Assembly: GCA_041401985.1 (NCBI GenBank)
Contig: JAWKTE010000004.1
Location: 1-64,000, forward strand
From: JACKHA01 sp041401985
GTDB lineage: Bacteria > Planctomycetota > Phycisphaerae > Phycisphaerales > UBA1924
Direction: 5' to 3'
Length of the DNA stretch: 64,000 nt
Shown here: positions 8,730-17,511 of the stretch, one piece after another
Numbering within the stretch: the first letter of the stretch is position 1
How the letters are laid out: each line of letters opens with the position of its first letter
Translations under genes and position numbers: made by a program
Notes under the pieces: model-generated
What the model was told of the DNA's origin: nothing
Seen by the model: only the letters and a program-made list of their open reading frames with translations
The model's database searches: none

Positions 8730-9224
8730 CTAAAGTCTGATTCGGCTGATCTCATCGAGAGTGACGTTCTCACCCCGTCGGTCGTACGCCTGCGTCGTCC
8801 TGATCGACGCGTGCGCGGCGATGAGCCGCGCGTTCTCGATCGTGCCGCCGTTCTCCAGGTAGACCGTGATCCCCGTGGCCCGGAACGTGTGGTTGGTCGT
8901 CTCCGGCGGCAGACCGGCGTCCCTGGCGCGTCGCTTGGCCATCTCCCAGGCCGCGAGCCGGCCGATCCGCCGGGTCGTGATCCTGCCGCCGATCGTGGCC
9001 CGGAACAGCGGCCCCTCGGCGATCCCCGCCGCGGCCGTGTACGCGAGCAGGCACTCCTCGGCGTGGTGGTGCAGCGGCACGGCGTGCTCCTTGCCGCCCT
9101 TCTCGCGCAGCCTGATCCAGCGCCTGGCCCCGTGCAGATACACATCGTCCACGTCCATCCCGATCACGGCCGAGACCCGCCCGAAGCTGTAGACCATGAC
9201 CGCGATCAGGGCGCGGTCCCGCAG
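8730..9224 (-). pseudogene. Tyrosine recombinase, C-terminal catalytic fragment
   Basis: About 160 residues of the catalytic domain of a phage-type integrase. Visible are HTFRATGIT (box II His/Arg), AAHASIRTTQAYDRR (His and nucleophile Tyr) and the beta-hairpin segment LREKGGKEHAVPLH. The N-terminal DNA-binding domain and the first catalytic Arg region are missing. The frame can be followed upstream to L-R-D-R-A-L-I-A-V, then runs into the zinc-ribbon gene near 9224. This is a relic of an earlier mobile element, different in sequence from the intact integrase at 56.5 kb. Confidence 0.75.
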
Positions 9225-9547
9225 GCCCGATCACCCGCGCCCAGCACCAGCGCCACGATCGCCCACACCCGCAGCGTCGCCGCCAGCCAAGGCCACGCCC
9301 ACAGCGTCTCCGCCCGCTCCTGCCGCGGCTCGGCCCTCGCCCCCATCATCCGCAGCGAGAACGCCTCGCCGCACTCCGGGCACCGCCCGGCCCGCGGCTC
9401 ATCCGGGTCCGGGCCGCGGGCGGGGCCGGCAACCAGATCAGAGTGCGGACCCGCGGGGCTCGGCCGCGGCTCCCGCCCGCCCAGTCCCGGAAGGGCGTAC
9501 CCGCACGCCAGGCACGTCGCCCGGCCCGCGATCATCACCCAGCCCAT
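9206..9547 (-). CDS. Zinc-ribbon membrane protein, 3' end replaced
   Basis: A 113-residue product starting at ATG 9547. Residues 12-15 (CLAC) and 55-58 (CPEC) with intervening Gly/Pro form the paired-cysteine zinc ribbon that heads many small planctomycete membrane proteins, usually followed by several membrane helices. Here one hydrophobic segment (TLRVWAIVALVLG) follows, and then the sequence changes at about 9215-9225 into the integrase fragment read in another frame. The original C-terminus has probably been lost. Function unknown. Confidence 0.5.
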   Translation of the reverse strand: MGWVMIAGRATCLACGYALPGLGGREPRPSPAGPHSDLVAGPARGPDPDEPRAGRCPECGEAFSLRMMGARAEPRQERAETLWAWPWLAATLRVWAIVALVLGAGDRACGTAP

Positions 9548-9887
9548 GCGTCCGCTCCGCGATGCACGCCGCGGGTCGATCCGCGTGCGGACCCGCCGCG
9601 GTTTCGGCGGGACCGGGAGAGCCGCGCGACGCGATTGAGCCGGAGACCACGTCCACGCAGCGCAAGCCCAGACACGGCACGGCCAAGCGGGCGGCGCGGC
9701 GAGATCCGACGCGCGAAATCAACGACCTGCAAGCCCGCCGCGCCCGCATCATCGCCCGTTCAGGCGTGGCGGCACTGCCACCGCAGCGATTCACGAAGCA
9801 CCGCGGAACGGAGCCGCGCCTCGCGATGCCGACGCCGACGCCGACGCCGACGCGACGACCACGTCATTGGACCCATCCCAAACGACA
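9548..9887. other. 340-base stretch without a supported gene
   Basis: Frames are open on both strands because of high G+C, but none has a ribosome site plus a recognisable product. A short tandem array of the hexamer GACGCC lies near 9829-9854. This stretch is part of the DNA that originally lay downstream of tRNA-Asp before the element integrated. Confidence 0.4.
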
Positions 9888-9922
9888 ACCGCGGCCTCCC
9901 GTTTTCAGCGGGAAACCGCGGT
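9888..9922 (-). terminator. Hairpin, probable original terminator of tRNA-Asp
   Basis: A 7-bp outer stem (9888-9894 with 9916-9922) encloses a second inverted repeat (CCCG...CGGG). On the minus strand it follows the duplicated tRNA 3' end by a few bases and is trailed by TTGTCGTTT. It would have terminated tRNA-Asp before the element separated the two. Confidence 0.5.
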
Positions 9923-9926
9923 CTTT

Positions 9927-9972
<46 letters not shown>

Positions 9973-10077
9973 AGGCACCTTGCCCGTGCCCGAAACTCGT
10001 AAGCCACGATACCAGCGGGGGTTACGGATTTCAAGCCATGCGGCTTCTGCGAGGTTTTGCGGCACTTTCCGAGGCGG

Positions 10078-10097
10078 AGCGCGGTGCGCACCGCGCT
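10078..10097. repeat. Perfect 20-bp palindrome near the left end
   Basis: AGCGCGGTGCGCACCGCGCT is its own reverse complement. It overlaps the stop codon of the last defence-block gene by two bases, about 105 bases inside attL. A near-copy with two more bases lies at 57866-57887, about 70 bases inside attR. Confidence 0.75.
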
Positions 10098-10995
10098 ACG
10101 AGTTCATCCGGTCATACTCGTCGAGGTCTTTCTCTCGCTGCTCGAGCCGCCAACTGCTGAACGAGTCGCGGTCGATCCGTCGATCGCGGCCGGACTTGCC
10201 GTTCGTCCGAAAGAGCTCGGCGTCGGCAGCGCGGGTCACCCTGACTTTGGCCGCTCCGTCCTTGAGGCCGGACACGTCCTTCATCAACAGCCTCGCCGCC
10301 TCCGTGGGGGTGATCCAAGCGTCGGGCTTCACCTCGACCATCCCCGGGGCAGGGAAGACCGTCGCGAGATCCAAGAGAATTCCCCTGGTGCTCAGGTGGG
10401 CATGCTCAGCCAGAACCGCCGTCTTGGGCCGCTTTCCCAACGACCAGATGTCACCAGGCTTCGTCCCGACCGAGAGAACCGCGGGGTGTTCAGAGGCCGC
10501 GAGCCGGGTTGCTGAAGCCGCGATCGTGGCGGCATCCGGGCGGGCCAAACCGTATCCGAGGAACACCTCCCCAACATGGCCAGCAACGCTAGCGGTGCCG
10601 ACCAGCACGATCCGGCCTGGCACATCCTCGACGATCGTTCCGGACGCTCCGATGGCATCGCGCACCGCCGCAGCGAGACCGACGAGGTTGAACACCCACT
10701 GCTCGAAGTCCTGCGGCTGGAAGATGACTCGGCCGCAGCCGTTGAAGCAGCGATGGACGCAGATCAACCGGTCGGGATCGTCGGGGTGCTTCTCGAACCC
10801 CGAGTTGGGCACGGCGCACTCGTGATCACATCCGTCGTAGGTGATCTCGTCCGCATGCCCACCCGGAGCGAGAATTCCGAGAGCTTCGAACTCCACCAGC
10901 CGCTCGCGCGACAATGCCCGGGCGTCTTGTGGGGTGAAGATGCCGTCTCGAAGGTGCTCCGCGCGAACCAGCAGTTTACCGAATTCGTCAACCAC
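10096..10995 (-). CDS. Unrecognised protein, last gene of the XRE-ImmA-led cassette
   Basis: A 299-residue soluble protein. The N-terminal third has a Cys/His cluster (CDHEC near residue 56, then CVHRCFNGC near 79-87) that could bind zinc. The middle has small-residue-rich helices. The C-terminal 70 residues start with ITPTEAARLLM and contain several basic helices, resembling a small DNA-binding or excisionase-like domain. The ATG at 10995 overlaps the end of the upstream gene by eight bases, so the two are translationally coupled. No family is recognised; the combination of putative zinc site and HTH suggests a nucleic-acid-facing role. Confidence 0.6.
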   Translation of the reverse strand: MVDEFGKLLVRAEHLRDGIFTPQDARALSRERLVEFEALGILAPGGHADEITYDGCDHECAVPNSGFEKHPDDPDRLICVHRCFNGCGRVIFQPQDFEQWVFNLVGLAAAVRDAIGASGTIVEDVPGRIVLVGTASVAGHVGEVFLGYGLARPDAATIAASATRLAASEHPAVLSVGTKPGDIWSLGKRPKTAVLAEHAHLSTRGILLDLATVFPAPGMVEVKPDAWITPTEAARLLMKDVSGLKDGAAKVRVTRAADAELFRTNGKSGRDRRIDRDSFSSWRLEQREKDLDEYDRMNS

Positions 10996-12160
10996 TGGCG
11001 ATGCCCCACTTCTTCAGGTACTTCCGCGCCACCATGTCGTAGCCGTTGTCCTTCAGGTTGCACTTGTCGGGATAGGTGACCTCGAATGTCAGGGTCTTGC
11101 CACGCCTCCCGTTCTGACCACGGAACTTGAAGGAGAGCTTTCCTTGTGACACCTGCAGCTCGGAGAGCGGAAGCCGCGTCTTGTCGATGGCCTCCTCAAT
11201 CATCGAGCGGAGGACATTCGGCACTTCCGGCGTCGGACGGCCAGAGAGTACAAGGCGACGATACCCCTTCCCTGGCAGGTCAAACCGCAGGAGTCGCAAC
11301 TCGACGGTCTCAATGTTGTCCTCCGCCTCGGTCCGGAACGCGAAGTCACCTCGTTTGAGCACATCGAGGTTGTACGGCGGATTGGCTCGCGGGTCGGGAA
11401 GCGCGTTCAGCCCGAGGATGTTCTTGCAGAACGCCTCGGCGATTCTGTTCCTCCGCTTCTGATCCCCGCCGGCGACCAACTCCAATTGGCCCCCTTCGGG
11501 CTCGTAGATGAAGACGATCTCATTGGCAGTCCGGCGTGTGTGCCGGCTGAACCGGTCCTGGTCGTCGTAGCCCAGGTCGGTCTTGGGGTAGTCCTCAGGG
11601 TACGCGAAGCAACAGAACCGCTCAGGATCGCGACGGTCGAGCGTCTCGATGTGACACCTTGCGCCACGCCCCTCCTCCTTGAAGATCGCACGCAACGCCT
11701 TCTTGAGCCTGTCCCGATGTTGCTCATCGTCTGTAACCTGCAGGCGTTTGCCAACTATCCATCGCCGCCTCTTGCTCTCCGCGAAGCGGTCGATCTCGTT
11801 AAACGCGAAGGCGGTCTCAACAAGTTCGCGGTCCTCAGCGATTGCCAGGAGCGCCCGCTCGTAGTCGTTGGCCATCGCTGCCAACTCTTCGGCCCAGGGA
11901 CGCTTCCAGAAGGTGGCCTCCTCGTAGATCAGTCTGGACCCACCATCGGTCGCGAGCTCGCTCACCGTGAACAGGTCTGTGTCAACAGCGGTCTGATCCG
12001 TCGCGGCAAGGCCTTCAATCGCCTCCATGATCGGGTCGGGATCGCCCGACTCGTACTCGGCCCAGTCGAAGCCACCAAGCAACCCGCGGTCGTCGAAGTA
12101 CCGCTTCAGCAGTGGCTTGGAGATGCTCCGGATGATCTTCTTGGGCGAGTACTGGGGCAT
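10988..12160 (-). CDS. Unrecognised 390-residue protein of the defence block
   Basis: The start at 12160 is preferred over a longer frame because GGAGG lies about ten bases upstream. The protein is highly charged and soluble, with no signal peptide or membrane helix. It begins MPQYSPKKIIRSISKPLLKR. The second half contains beta-rich segments (TANEIVFIYEP, YRRLVLSGRP, LSFKFRG) and ends with a basic YLKKWGIAS tail. No nuclease, ATPase or methylase motif is visible. It is coupled to the downstream gene by an eight-base overlap. It could be a sensor or scaffold subunit; the function is unknown. Confidence 0.6.
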   Translation of the reverse strand: MPQYSPKKIIRSISKPLLKRYFDDRGLLGGFDWAEYESGDPDPIMEAIEGLAATDQTAVDTDLFTVSELATDGGSRLIYEEATFWKRPWAEELAAMANDYERALLAIAEDRELVETAFAFNEIDRFAESKRRRWIVGKRLQVTDDEQHRDRLKKALRAIFKEEGRGARCHIETLDRRDPERFCCFAYPEDYPKTDLGYDDQDRFSRHTRRTANEIVFIYEPEGGQLELVAGGDQKRRNRIAEAFCKNILGLNALPDPRANPPYNLDVLKRGDFAFRTEAEDNIETVELRLLRFDLPGKGYRRLVLSGRPTPEVPNVLRSMIEEAIDKTRLPLSELQVSQGKLSFKFRGQNGRRGKTLTFEVTYPDKCNLKDNGYDMVARKYLKKWGIASG

Positions 12161-12283
12161 GCGTGCTTGTCCTCCGGCGCACAACACAACCACGCCGACG
12201 GGCATGTTGCTCGGGCACCCTCATGAACGAGTTGGAAGTCATACCGTCCACCTACGCGAACGGCATGATGTTCGGCGGCTGGA

Positions 12284-12826
12284 TCAGCCCACCATGTCGA
12301 TGTCGCGGAATCCGATGTCCTCGCCACCCTCGTCGGGACCGCGACCGGTCTTGGGCAACATCCCGCCCTTGCGCCTCGCCACGAGCGCGGCGATGAAGAA
12401 GAGGTCGGGAATGTGCTCACCGGTGCGTGCGATGAAGCGGGTCAGAAAGTCCGACCTCGCGGCGGTGTCGACGAGCAGGGCGTCCGCCGAGATGCCGATC
12501 TCGACATACAGCTCGTCCACGACCGCCCAGTGCTCAGTAGAGAGCACATCGGGCTCCGGGGAGCGCAGGCGCTGGTAGTCGTCCCCGAAGGGTTCCCAGC
12601 GACCCGGGCGACCGCGAGGTCGCTTTCGCCGGGTCATGATGTAGTGCAGGATCTCCTCGGGAGAGTCGCTGCGGTCGGTCGCCTCGTTCCAGACATCGGT
12701 GAACCGACGCCAGAAACGCGGCCTCTGCGGAAATTGTCCATCGGGGATCCCGGATTGCCGATGAAGCATCCGGAGCAGACTGTCCTCGTCCGGCGAGAGC
12801 CGGATCGACTTTCGAGGCTTCCTCAC
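12284..12826 (-). CDS. Unrecognised 180-residue protein of the defence block
   Basis: I chose the GTG at 12826 because AGGAAGG lies about eight bases upstream; a TTG at 12862 would lengthen it without a ribosome site. The protein is basic at its N-terminus (RKPRKSIRLSPDEDSLL) and has Arg/Pro-rich middle segments, then a helical C-terminal half with EIGISADALLVDTAARSDF. It lies between the XRE-ImmA gene and the 390-residue gene on the same strand with a 120-base gap on either side. No family is recognised. Confidence 0.5.
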   Translation of the reverse strand: MRKPRKSIRLSPDEDSLLRMLHRQSGIPDGQFPQRPRFWRRFTDVWNEATDRSDSPEEILHYIMTRRKRPRGRPGRWEPFGDDYQRLRSPEPDVLSTEHWAVVDELYVEIGISADALLVDTAARSDFLTRFIARTGEHIPDLFFIAALVARRKGGMLPKTGRGPDEGGEDIGFRDIDMVG

Positions 12827-12888
12827 GTAGACTGTCCTTCCTGCCGGAGACCAGAGCGCCAACTCTTCCGGCCTAGGGAGTTACCCAG

Positions 12889-12920
12889 CGAGCCGCCACC
12901 CGGCGGCTCGTTCCTTTTTT
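12889..12920 (+). terminator. Hairpin with T-tail, antisense to the defence block
   Basis: A perfect 9-bp stem (12889-12897 with 12902-12910) with a 4-base loop, followed on the plus strand by TTCCTTTTTT. The terminator geometry faces rightward, opposite to all genes here, and it sits three bases beyond the stop of the XRE-ImmA gene. It could stop rightward read-through or act as a processing hairpin for the leftward message. Confidence 0.55.
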
Positions 12921-12922
12921 GC

Positions 12923-14077
12923 TCACCGCACCAGCCGCAGCCGATGTCCTGCCGTCGTCTCGTCTTCGTCTTCATGAACCTCCTCGGCGTTCAACGCCAT
13001 GTCGAGGCGGTGCCTGAGCTCGTGCTCTCGCACACCGCCGATGTCTGCTAGTGCCTTGAATGTCAGCTTCCGCTCCTCTACCGCGTGAGCAATCAGCGAC
13101 TCGAACCGGTTCGGCCGATCGGCCATCACCCGACCTGGCTCCCTTGTCTTCCAGCCGCGCTGCGCGAACGCGATCCAGAGCCGCTTGGCCTCGTCCTCCC
13201 GGATGACGCCTTCCTCCTGGGCTCGGTACACCATCGCCGCCAGCGAAATGCCGTACCGCTCCTTGAAGCGGACGAGGTCCACGACTGACTTCCGCTTGAA
13301 CGCGGCGGCGAGCATCTTGGAGGTCAGCAGCAGGTGGGATGCAAACTCGAAGGCCGCCCGCTCTTCCGCCTTTGACTCCTGACCATCCGTGCAGTCGCCG
13401 CGGATCACATGACCCAACTCGTGCGCCGCCGTGAGGCGAGCACGGTCCGCCGACGATTCGTGGGACAGTACGACAACATGCTCCTCCCCAAGCGCCGCGG
13501 CCATCCCATCGATCGCGAGGTCGGTGTTCATCTCCAGAGTGCGGACACCCGACTGCTCGAGAATGTCGATCACGCTCACGACCGGCGCGTCGTCGTCCAA
13601 GCCCAGAGCCTCGCGTCGAAGGCGTGTCGCTGTATCGTGTGGCTGCTCGTCCGGATTGGCCTGGAAGCGCGCGAGTTTGGAGTCCGGAGCACCTTTCTCC
13701 CGATCGAGCGGCATGTCCAAGTGCCGCTCGATCGCGACATACGCGTCGAGCCAGCGCTGCACCTCGCCCTCGACCTGCTGCCTAGCGCGGACTCCCACCT
13801 TTGACTTCAGGTTGCGGTACCGCACACCGCGGAGCATGGGCCCGTCGCCGAGGAACCAGTTGATCGGCCGCTCGTACACGCTCGCCATCGCGGCGAGGAC
13901 ATCCACAGGCGGCTGGCTCGCGTCCTTCTCGTAGTTGGCAATCGTGGCGTGCGAAACCCCCGCGATACCCTTGATCTTCTCCGCGACACCGCGGGTGGAC
14001 AGCCCCACCGCCTGCCTTGACTGCTTCAGTTTCTCCCCGAGGGTCGGTCCCATGCCTCGGCCTGGTCTTGGGTTCAT
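12923..14077 (-). CDS. XRE-family regulator fused to an ImmA/IrrE metallopeptidase
   Basis: A 384-residue fusion. Residues 10-75 are an XRE helix-turn-helix (LKQSRQAVGLSTRGVAEKI, then SHATIANYEKDASQPP). Residues 200-260 are an ImmA/IrrE-type zinc peptidase with HELGH at 219-223 and the third ligand Glu in AAFEFASHLLL at 244. In phages and ICEs, ImmA cleaves the ImmR repressor to derepress the element; in fused forms the protein may regulate and cleave itself or a partner. The start at 14077 has AGGAGA upstream, and a promoter with two TTTACA sites precedes it. It may be the element's repressor or the regulator of the three genes that follow. Confidence 0.85.
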   Translation of the reverse strand: MNPRPGRGMGPTLGEKLKQSRQAVGLSTRGVAEKIKGIAGVSHATIANYEKDASQPPVDVLAAMASVYERPINWFLGDGPMLRGVRYRNLKSKVGVRARQQVEGEVQRWLDAYVAIERHLDMPLDREKGAPDSKLARFQANPDEQPHDTATRLRREALGLDDDAPVVSVIDILEQSGVRTLEMNTDLAIDGMAAALGEEHVVVLSHESSADRARLTAAHELGHVIRGDCTDGQESKAEERAAFEFASHLLLTSKMLAAAFKRKSVVDLVRFKERYGISLAAMVYRAQEEGVIREDEAKRLWIAFAQRGWKTREPGRVMADRPNRFESLIAHAVEERKLTFKALADIGGVREHELRHRLDMALNAEEVHEDEDETTAGHRLRLVR

Positions 14078-14100
14078 GGCGTCTCTCCTGTCTAGGACAC

Positions 14101-14164
14101 TTTACAGATCGGACGCCTTCCGCGTCTGTCTTTACATTCTAGCACGCCGAACATCGCCCGGCAA
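14101..14164 (-). promoter_or_regulatory. Promoter and TTTACA operator pair of the XRE-ImmA gene
   Basis: On the minus strand TTGCCG (14159-14164), a 17-base spacer and TAGAAT (14136-14141) form a sigma-70 promoter. TTTACA occurs at 14131-14136, touching the -10 box, and again at 14101-14106, 30 bases apart in the same orientation. Paired repeats downstream of the promoter suggest autoregulation by the XRE domain. Confidence 0.55.
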
Positions 14165-14216
14165 TGGGGCCCCGCATCACCCGACGCCTGAAATCAAACT
14201 GGAGCAGCCGGTGGTT

Positions 14217-17200
14217 TCATCTGGCCCGCGATGACCGCGGCCCCAGCAACTCGCTCACAAAACCTGAATCGCCGTCGGGGAACAGAATGTGCCGCTCAGC
14301 CAGCCACTCCGCCGTCTTGCCCCACCTGCTGCGAACCAGAGGAGCCGGCGTCGTCGAGATGATGAACGAGTCGAGGGTCACGGCCTCGTCCGCCAACCGA
14401 CCCTCGATCTCCTTGATGGTCTCGCAGAAGCGGACCTTGGGGTCTTCCGGGCCGATGTTGAGCAGCCCCTTCGGGTCGATAAACACGATCCGCTGCCGGT
14501 CGCCTTCTGCGGCCCACAGCATGAAGTCTGGGTGGAAGTTCCCTGCCTCAAAGAAGCCGACGCCGCCGCCCTGGCTGCGGTTCCGGAGCAGATACAGCTC
14601 CTTGCCTTCGTGCTCTTCGCGATGCCGTGTCCAGTACTGCCGTAGGCTCTCGACGAATCGGCGCTCGCCTGCGTTCAGGCTGATCGGCTTGATGACGACC
14701 TCTCCGCCTCCGGACAGGTGGAGCAGCGGTTCGTATAGGTGTCGATCAAACCACATTGCTGAAACGGGGCCGAACTGCACCTTGGCCAGGTCCTTGGACT
14801 CGATGGCTTCTTTGAGACGCTCGATATCCGCAATGATGTCATTTCGGGACTGATCAACGAGCACCCGGTAGAAGTGCTCTTCGTCGCCGTCGGAGTAACC
14901 AGCGAAGTTCGGATCGTCCGGGGAGAGCAGTTGGAATTCGAGGTGCGGCAGTTCCCACTCCCTCTTGCGGAAGGTGTAGTACCGCTCGCAGTACTTCTTC
15001 AGCAAGGAGATCGCGATCTCCTGCCAGAGACGAACCCGCTCGAACGAATCGAACGCCATCTCGCTGGCAGGGATCTGAAGTTCGTACCAGTCGCTGTTAG
15101 CCAGAAGATCACTGATGTTGCCGCGGGTGATGTTCAGGTTGTTCCAGCCCCGCTCGGCCTTGAACCGCAGCAACTCGAAGTAAATCGCATCGAGATCGAG
15201 CAGCGCGACATGCTCCTTGGTTAGCTTGGCGCTGTTCAACTCGGCGTGATTGTCGTCGACTTCAATCTCCCTCGCTCGTTGAGCCTTGACCTTGGGATAC
15301 CAGTTGAGGCTGACGTGGTGATCGAACAGGTATCGCTCGCGCGACATCGGGTCCCCGGACGGTGCCTGGAGCGTTGGGATTGGACCGAACCGCTTAAACG
15401 GGTCTCCAAAGCGCGTGCTGACGCCGTTGATCTTCTCCTTGAGCTTTAGCGTCTTGAGCGGCTTGGACCACGTCGTCTTCAGCACCGGGAGCAGGATCTC
15501 ATGCGGCTGCTCGTTCGGCGGCAGCCCCTCCTCTTCGAGGTACTTCTTGAACTCGGCCATGTAGTCGGCCTTGACGCCGAACACGTTCAGCGTCTCCAGC
15601 AAGCCCAGATCGTCCGGCCTCCGCATCCCGGTCGGCAGGTCGGCGTGGCTGCTACGCCTCAGGCAGTTCTGCCATCCCTTCAGGCGAACGCCGCGGCCGA
15701 AGAGCTGGATGATCTGCGAGCCCTCGGTGCTGCCGATGTTCATGAGGCCCATCGTACTGACGCGCCAGCTGTTCCAGCCCTCGGTGAACTTCTTCGAGCC
15801 GATCAGCATGTGGACGCGGCTTTCGGCTTCATTAAGTCCGCCGAACAGCGACTCGCCGAACTCCGACTCGTGGACATGAAGCTCCTCGTAGGTGCCGCAG
15901 AGATCAGCGAGCTTCTTCGCGTCGCCGACATTGATCACGGCGAAGGGATCGTTGTCGCCGACGCGAAGCGCGATCTCTCCGTCCTGGCCCTTTAGGTAGT
16001 CGACGTGCAACGCCCCGCCGCCCTCGGCGTTGAAGAGGGAGACCAGCATCTCTCGGTACAACGCGCGGCCAGACAGCCCAGTTCGGCGGAGATGCCGGAA
16101 AAGACCGGTGAAGATGTTCCGCCCTTCCGCAGACACCAAGCCCGTCTCCAGCGTTTCCTCGATCCGCCGCGCTGACTCGTCGGGGTTGGCGAGAAACGAC
16201 GCGAGAACGAGCAACACCTCTGTGACGTCGGAGACCTCGCGGCGATTCTGCGTCCGCACGGCGTTCACGCTGCTGCCCACGAAGATCAGTAGCGGCTTGG
16301 CGATATTGAACGGCTTCAGCGGTTCGCCGGTCACCCGGTGCAGTCGCTGCTGTTCGAAGAACGCGAGCAGGCACGCCGTCAGGTACGGCTCAAGCTTATG
16401 ACGCTCGGTGTCCTCGTCGAGGTTGAGGATGTGGTAGTCCTTGCCGTACCCATCGCCGTAGAAGAACCGGTACGAATAGTCGAACAGCGTTGCCTTCGCA
16501 TACAGGTTTTGAAGCGTCGATTTACCCTTCACGGCCTGGCCGAAGGTCGCCGAATACTCAAACGAGAAGCCCTTCTCGCAAAGCCGCTCCCGGAACTTCA
16601 TCCACGGACCATCATCACCACCACTCGCTCCGCGGTGGCCCTCGTCGATCAGCACAAGGTTGTTCGCCTCAAACGAGTCAACGGATATCGTCTTCTGCTT
16701 GCCCTCTTCGACGAGCTTGGTAATCTCAAGAATTTCAACCGATCTACCCGCGAACAGCCCACGGCCGTCTTTGTCGAAGATCTCCGCCGGGATACCTGCC
16801 GCCTGGAACTCCTCCAGATGCTGACGGCTTAGCCCCTCATTAGGGGTGAGCAGGATGACTCGATTCAGATCACGCTCCCGCGCGTGGTGCTTCACATAGT
16901 GCTGATACTGGAACAGATGCATGTGCATCATCAGCGTCTTGCCGGAGCCCGTGGCGCTCCAGAATGCCAGCTTGTTGAGCTGCACGCGTGCGTCGCCCGC
17001 TTCATCGAACCGCTCGATCGCGTCCACATCGTGGCGCTCGCCGTTGTAGCGGTCAATGTGGGCGTTCAGCTCGTCCCGCAAGGCCTCCGGGTCACGGAAG
17101 AATCGGTCGAGGTAGATCTCGGTGAACAGAAGCGTCAGCCACTGGAAGTACTTCCAGCGGATCGGCTCCATGCCCGGCTTCTCGCGGGGCTCATTGAGCC

Positions 17201-17510
17201 GCATGGTGTGGCGGACGATGTTCTGGTCGTACTGCCGCAGCTCGTCCTCGGTCAGCCCGGGCACGGGCTCGGGGCGGTTGAGGAGCGAGTGCAGGAAGAA
17301 GTGGCTGTTGTCGTCGGGGACGAGCCCCTCGGCCGTGCCGGCGTTGATCTGGAACTTCTGCTTGAAGACATCCAGCACCGGCCGGCGCTTGCCCTCGAAC
17401 TCGACATACCCGTGAACGGTGTCGAGGCCGAAGAGGCCCCACGCCCACTGGTTGAGCACCAGCCGGGTGTGAAACGGTTGGGGTTGCGGAGCACGCGGAC
17501 GCCGGGCCAT
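14217..17510 (-). CDS. Type III Res-like DEAD/DEAH helicase with C-terminal PD-(D/E)XK nuclease
   Basis: A 1,097-residue superfamily 2 helicase-nuclease. The start at 17510 is chosen because GGAGGGG lies six bases upstream and the ATG follows the methyltransferase stop by one base. Walker A is SATGSGKT near 185-192, the DEAD-box equivalent is LVLIDEGH at about 286-293, and motif VI contains QLFGRGVRLKG. Near the C-terminus HPDF (about 993-996) and FIDPKG (about 1010-1015) fit a PD-(D/E)XK nuclease, as in type III Res subunits that cut beside unmodified sites after ATP-driven translocation. With the Mod-like gene upstream it forms the core of a type III-like restriction system. Confidence 0.85.
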   Translation of the reverse strand: MARRPRAPQPQPFHTRLVLNQWAWGLFGLDTVHGYVEFEGKRRPVLDVFKQKFQINAGTAEGLVPDDNSHFFLHSLLNRPEPVPGLTEDELRQYDQNIVRHTMRLNEPREKPGMEPIRWKYFQWLTLLFTEIYLDRFFRDPEALRDELNAHIDRYNGERHDVDAIERFDEAGDARVQLNKLAFWSATGSGKTLMMHMHLFQYQHYVKHHARERDLNRVILLTPNEGLSRQHLEEFQAAGIPAEIFDKDGRGLFAGRSVEILEITKLVEEGKQKTISVDSFEANNLVLIDEGHRGASGGDDGPWMKFRERLCEKGFSFEYSATFGQAVKGKSTLQNLYAKATLFDYSYRFFYGDGYGKDYHILNLDEDTERHKLEPYLTACLLAFFEQQRLHRVTGEPLKPFNIAKPLLIFVGSSVNAVRTQNRREVSDVTEVLLVLASFLANPDESARRIEETLETGLVSAEGRNIFTGLFRHLRRTGLSGRALYREMLVSLFNAEGGGALHVDYLKGQDGEIALRVGDNDPFAVINVGDAKKLADLCGTYEELHVHESEFGESLFGGLNEAESRVHMLIGSKKFTEGWNSWRVSTMGLMNIGSTEGSQIIQLFGRGVRLKGWQNCLRRSSHADLPTGMRRPDDLGLLETLNVFGVKADYMAEFKKYLEEEGLPPNEQPHEILLPVLKTTWSKPLKTLKLKEKINGVSTRFGDPFKRFGPIPTLQAPSGDPMSRERYLFDHHVSLNWYPKVKAQRAREIEVDDNHAELNSAKLTKEHVALLDLDAIYFELLRFKAERGWNNLNITRGNISDLLANSDWYELQIPASEMAFDSFERVRLWQEIAISLLKKYCERYYTFRKREWELPHLEFQLLSPDDPNFAGYSDGDEEHFYRVLVDQSRNDIIADIERLKEAIESKDLAKVQFGPVSAMWFDRHLYEPLLHLSGGGEVVIKPISLNAGERRFVESLRQYWTRHREEHEGKELYLLRNRSQGGGVGFFEAGNFHPDFMLWAAEGDRQRIVFIDPKGLLNIGPEDPKVRFCETIKEIEGRLADEAVTLDSFIISTTPAPLVRSRWGKTAEWLAERHILFPDGDSGFVSELLGPRSSRAR

Positions 17511-17511
17511 C

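Noticed and set aside
9829..9854. CRISPR-like repeat array
   Set aside because: It is a simple hexamer tandem repeat without spacers. No array with regular spacers was seen anywhere in the window.
12889..12920. Terminator of the XRE-ImmA transcript
   Set aside because: The T-tail faces the plus strand, so it cannot be a normal Rho-independent terminator for the leftward genes; listed as antisense-oriented hairpin.
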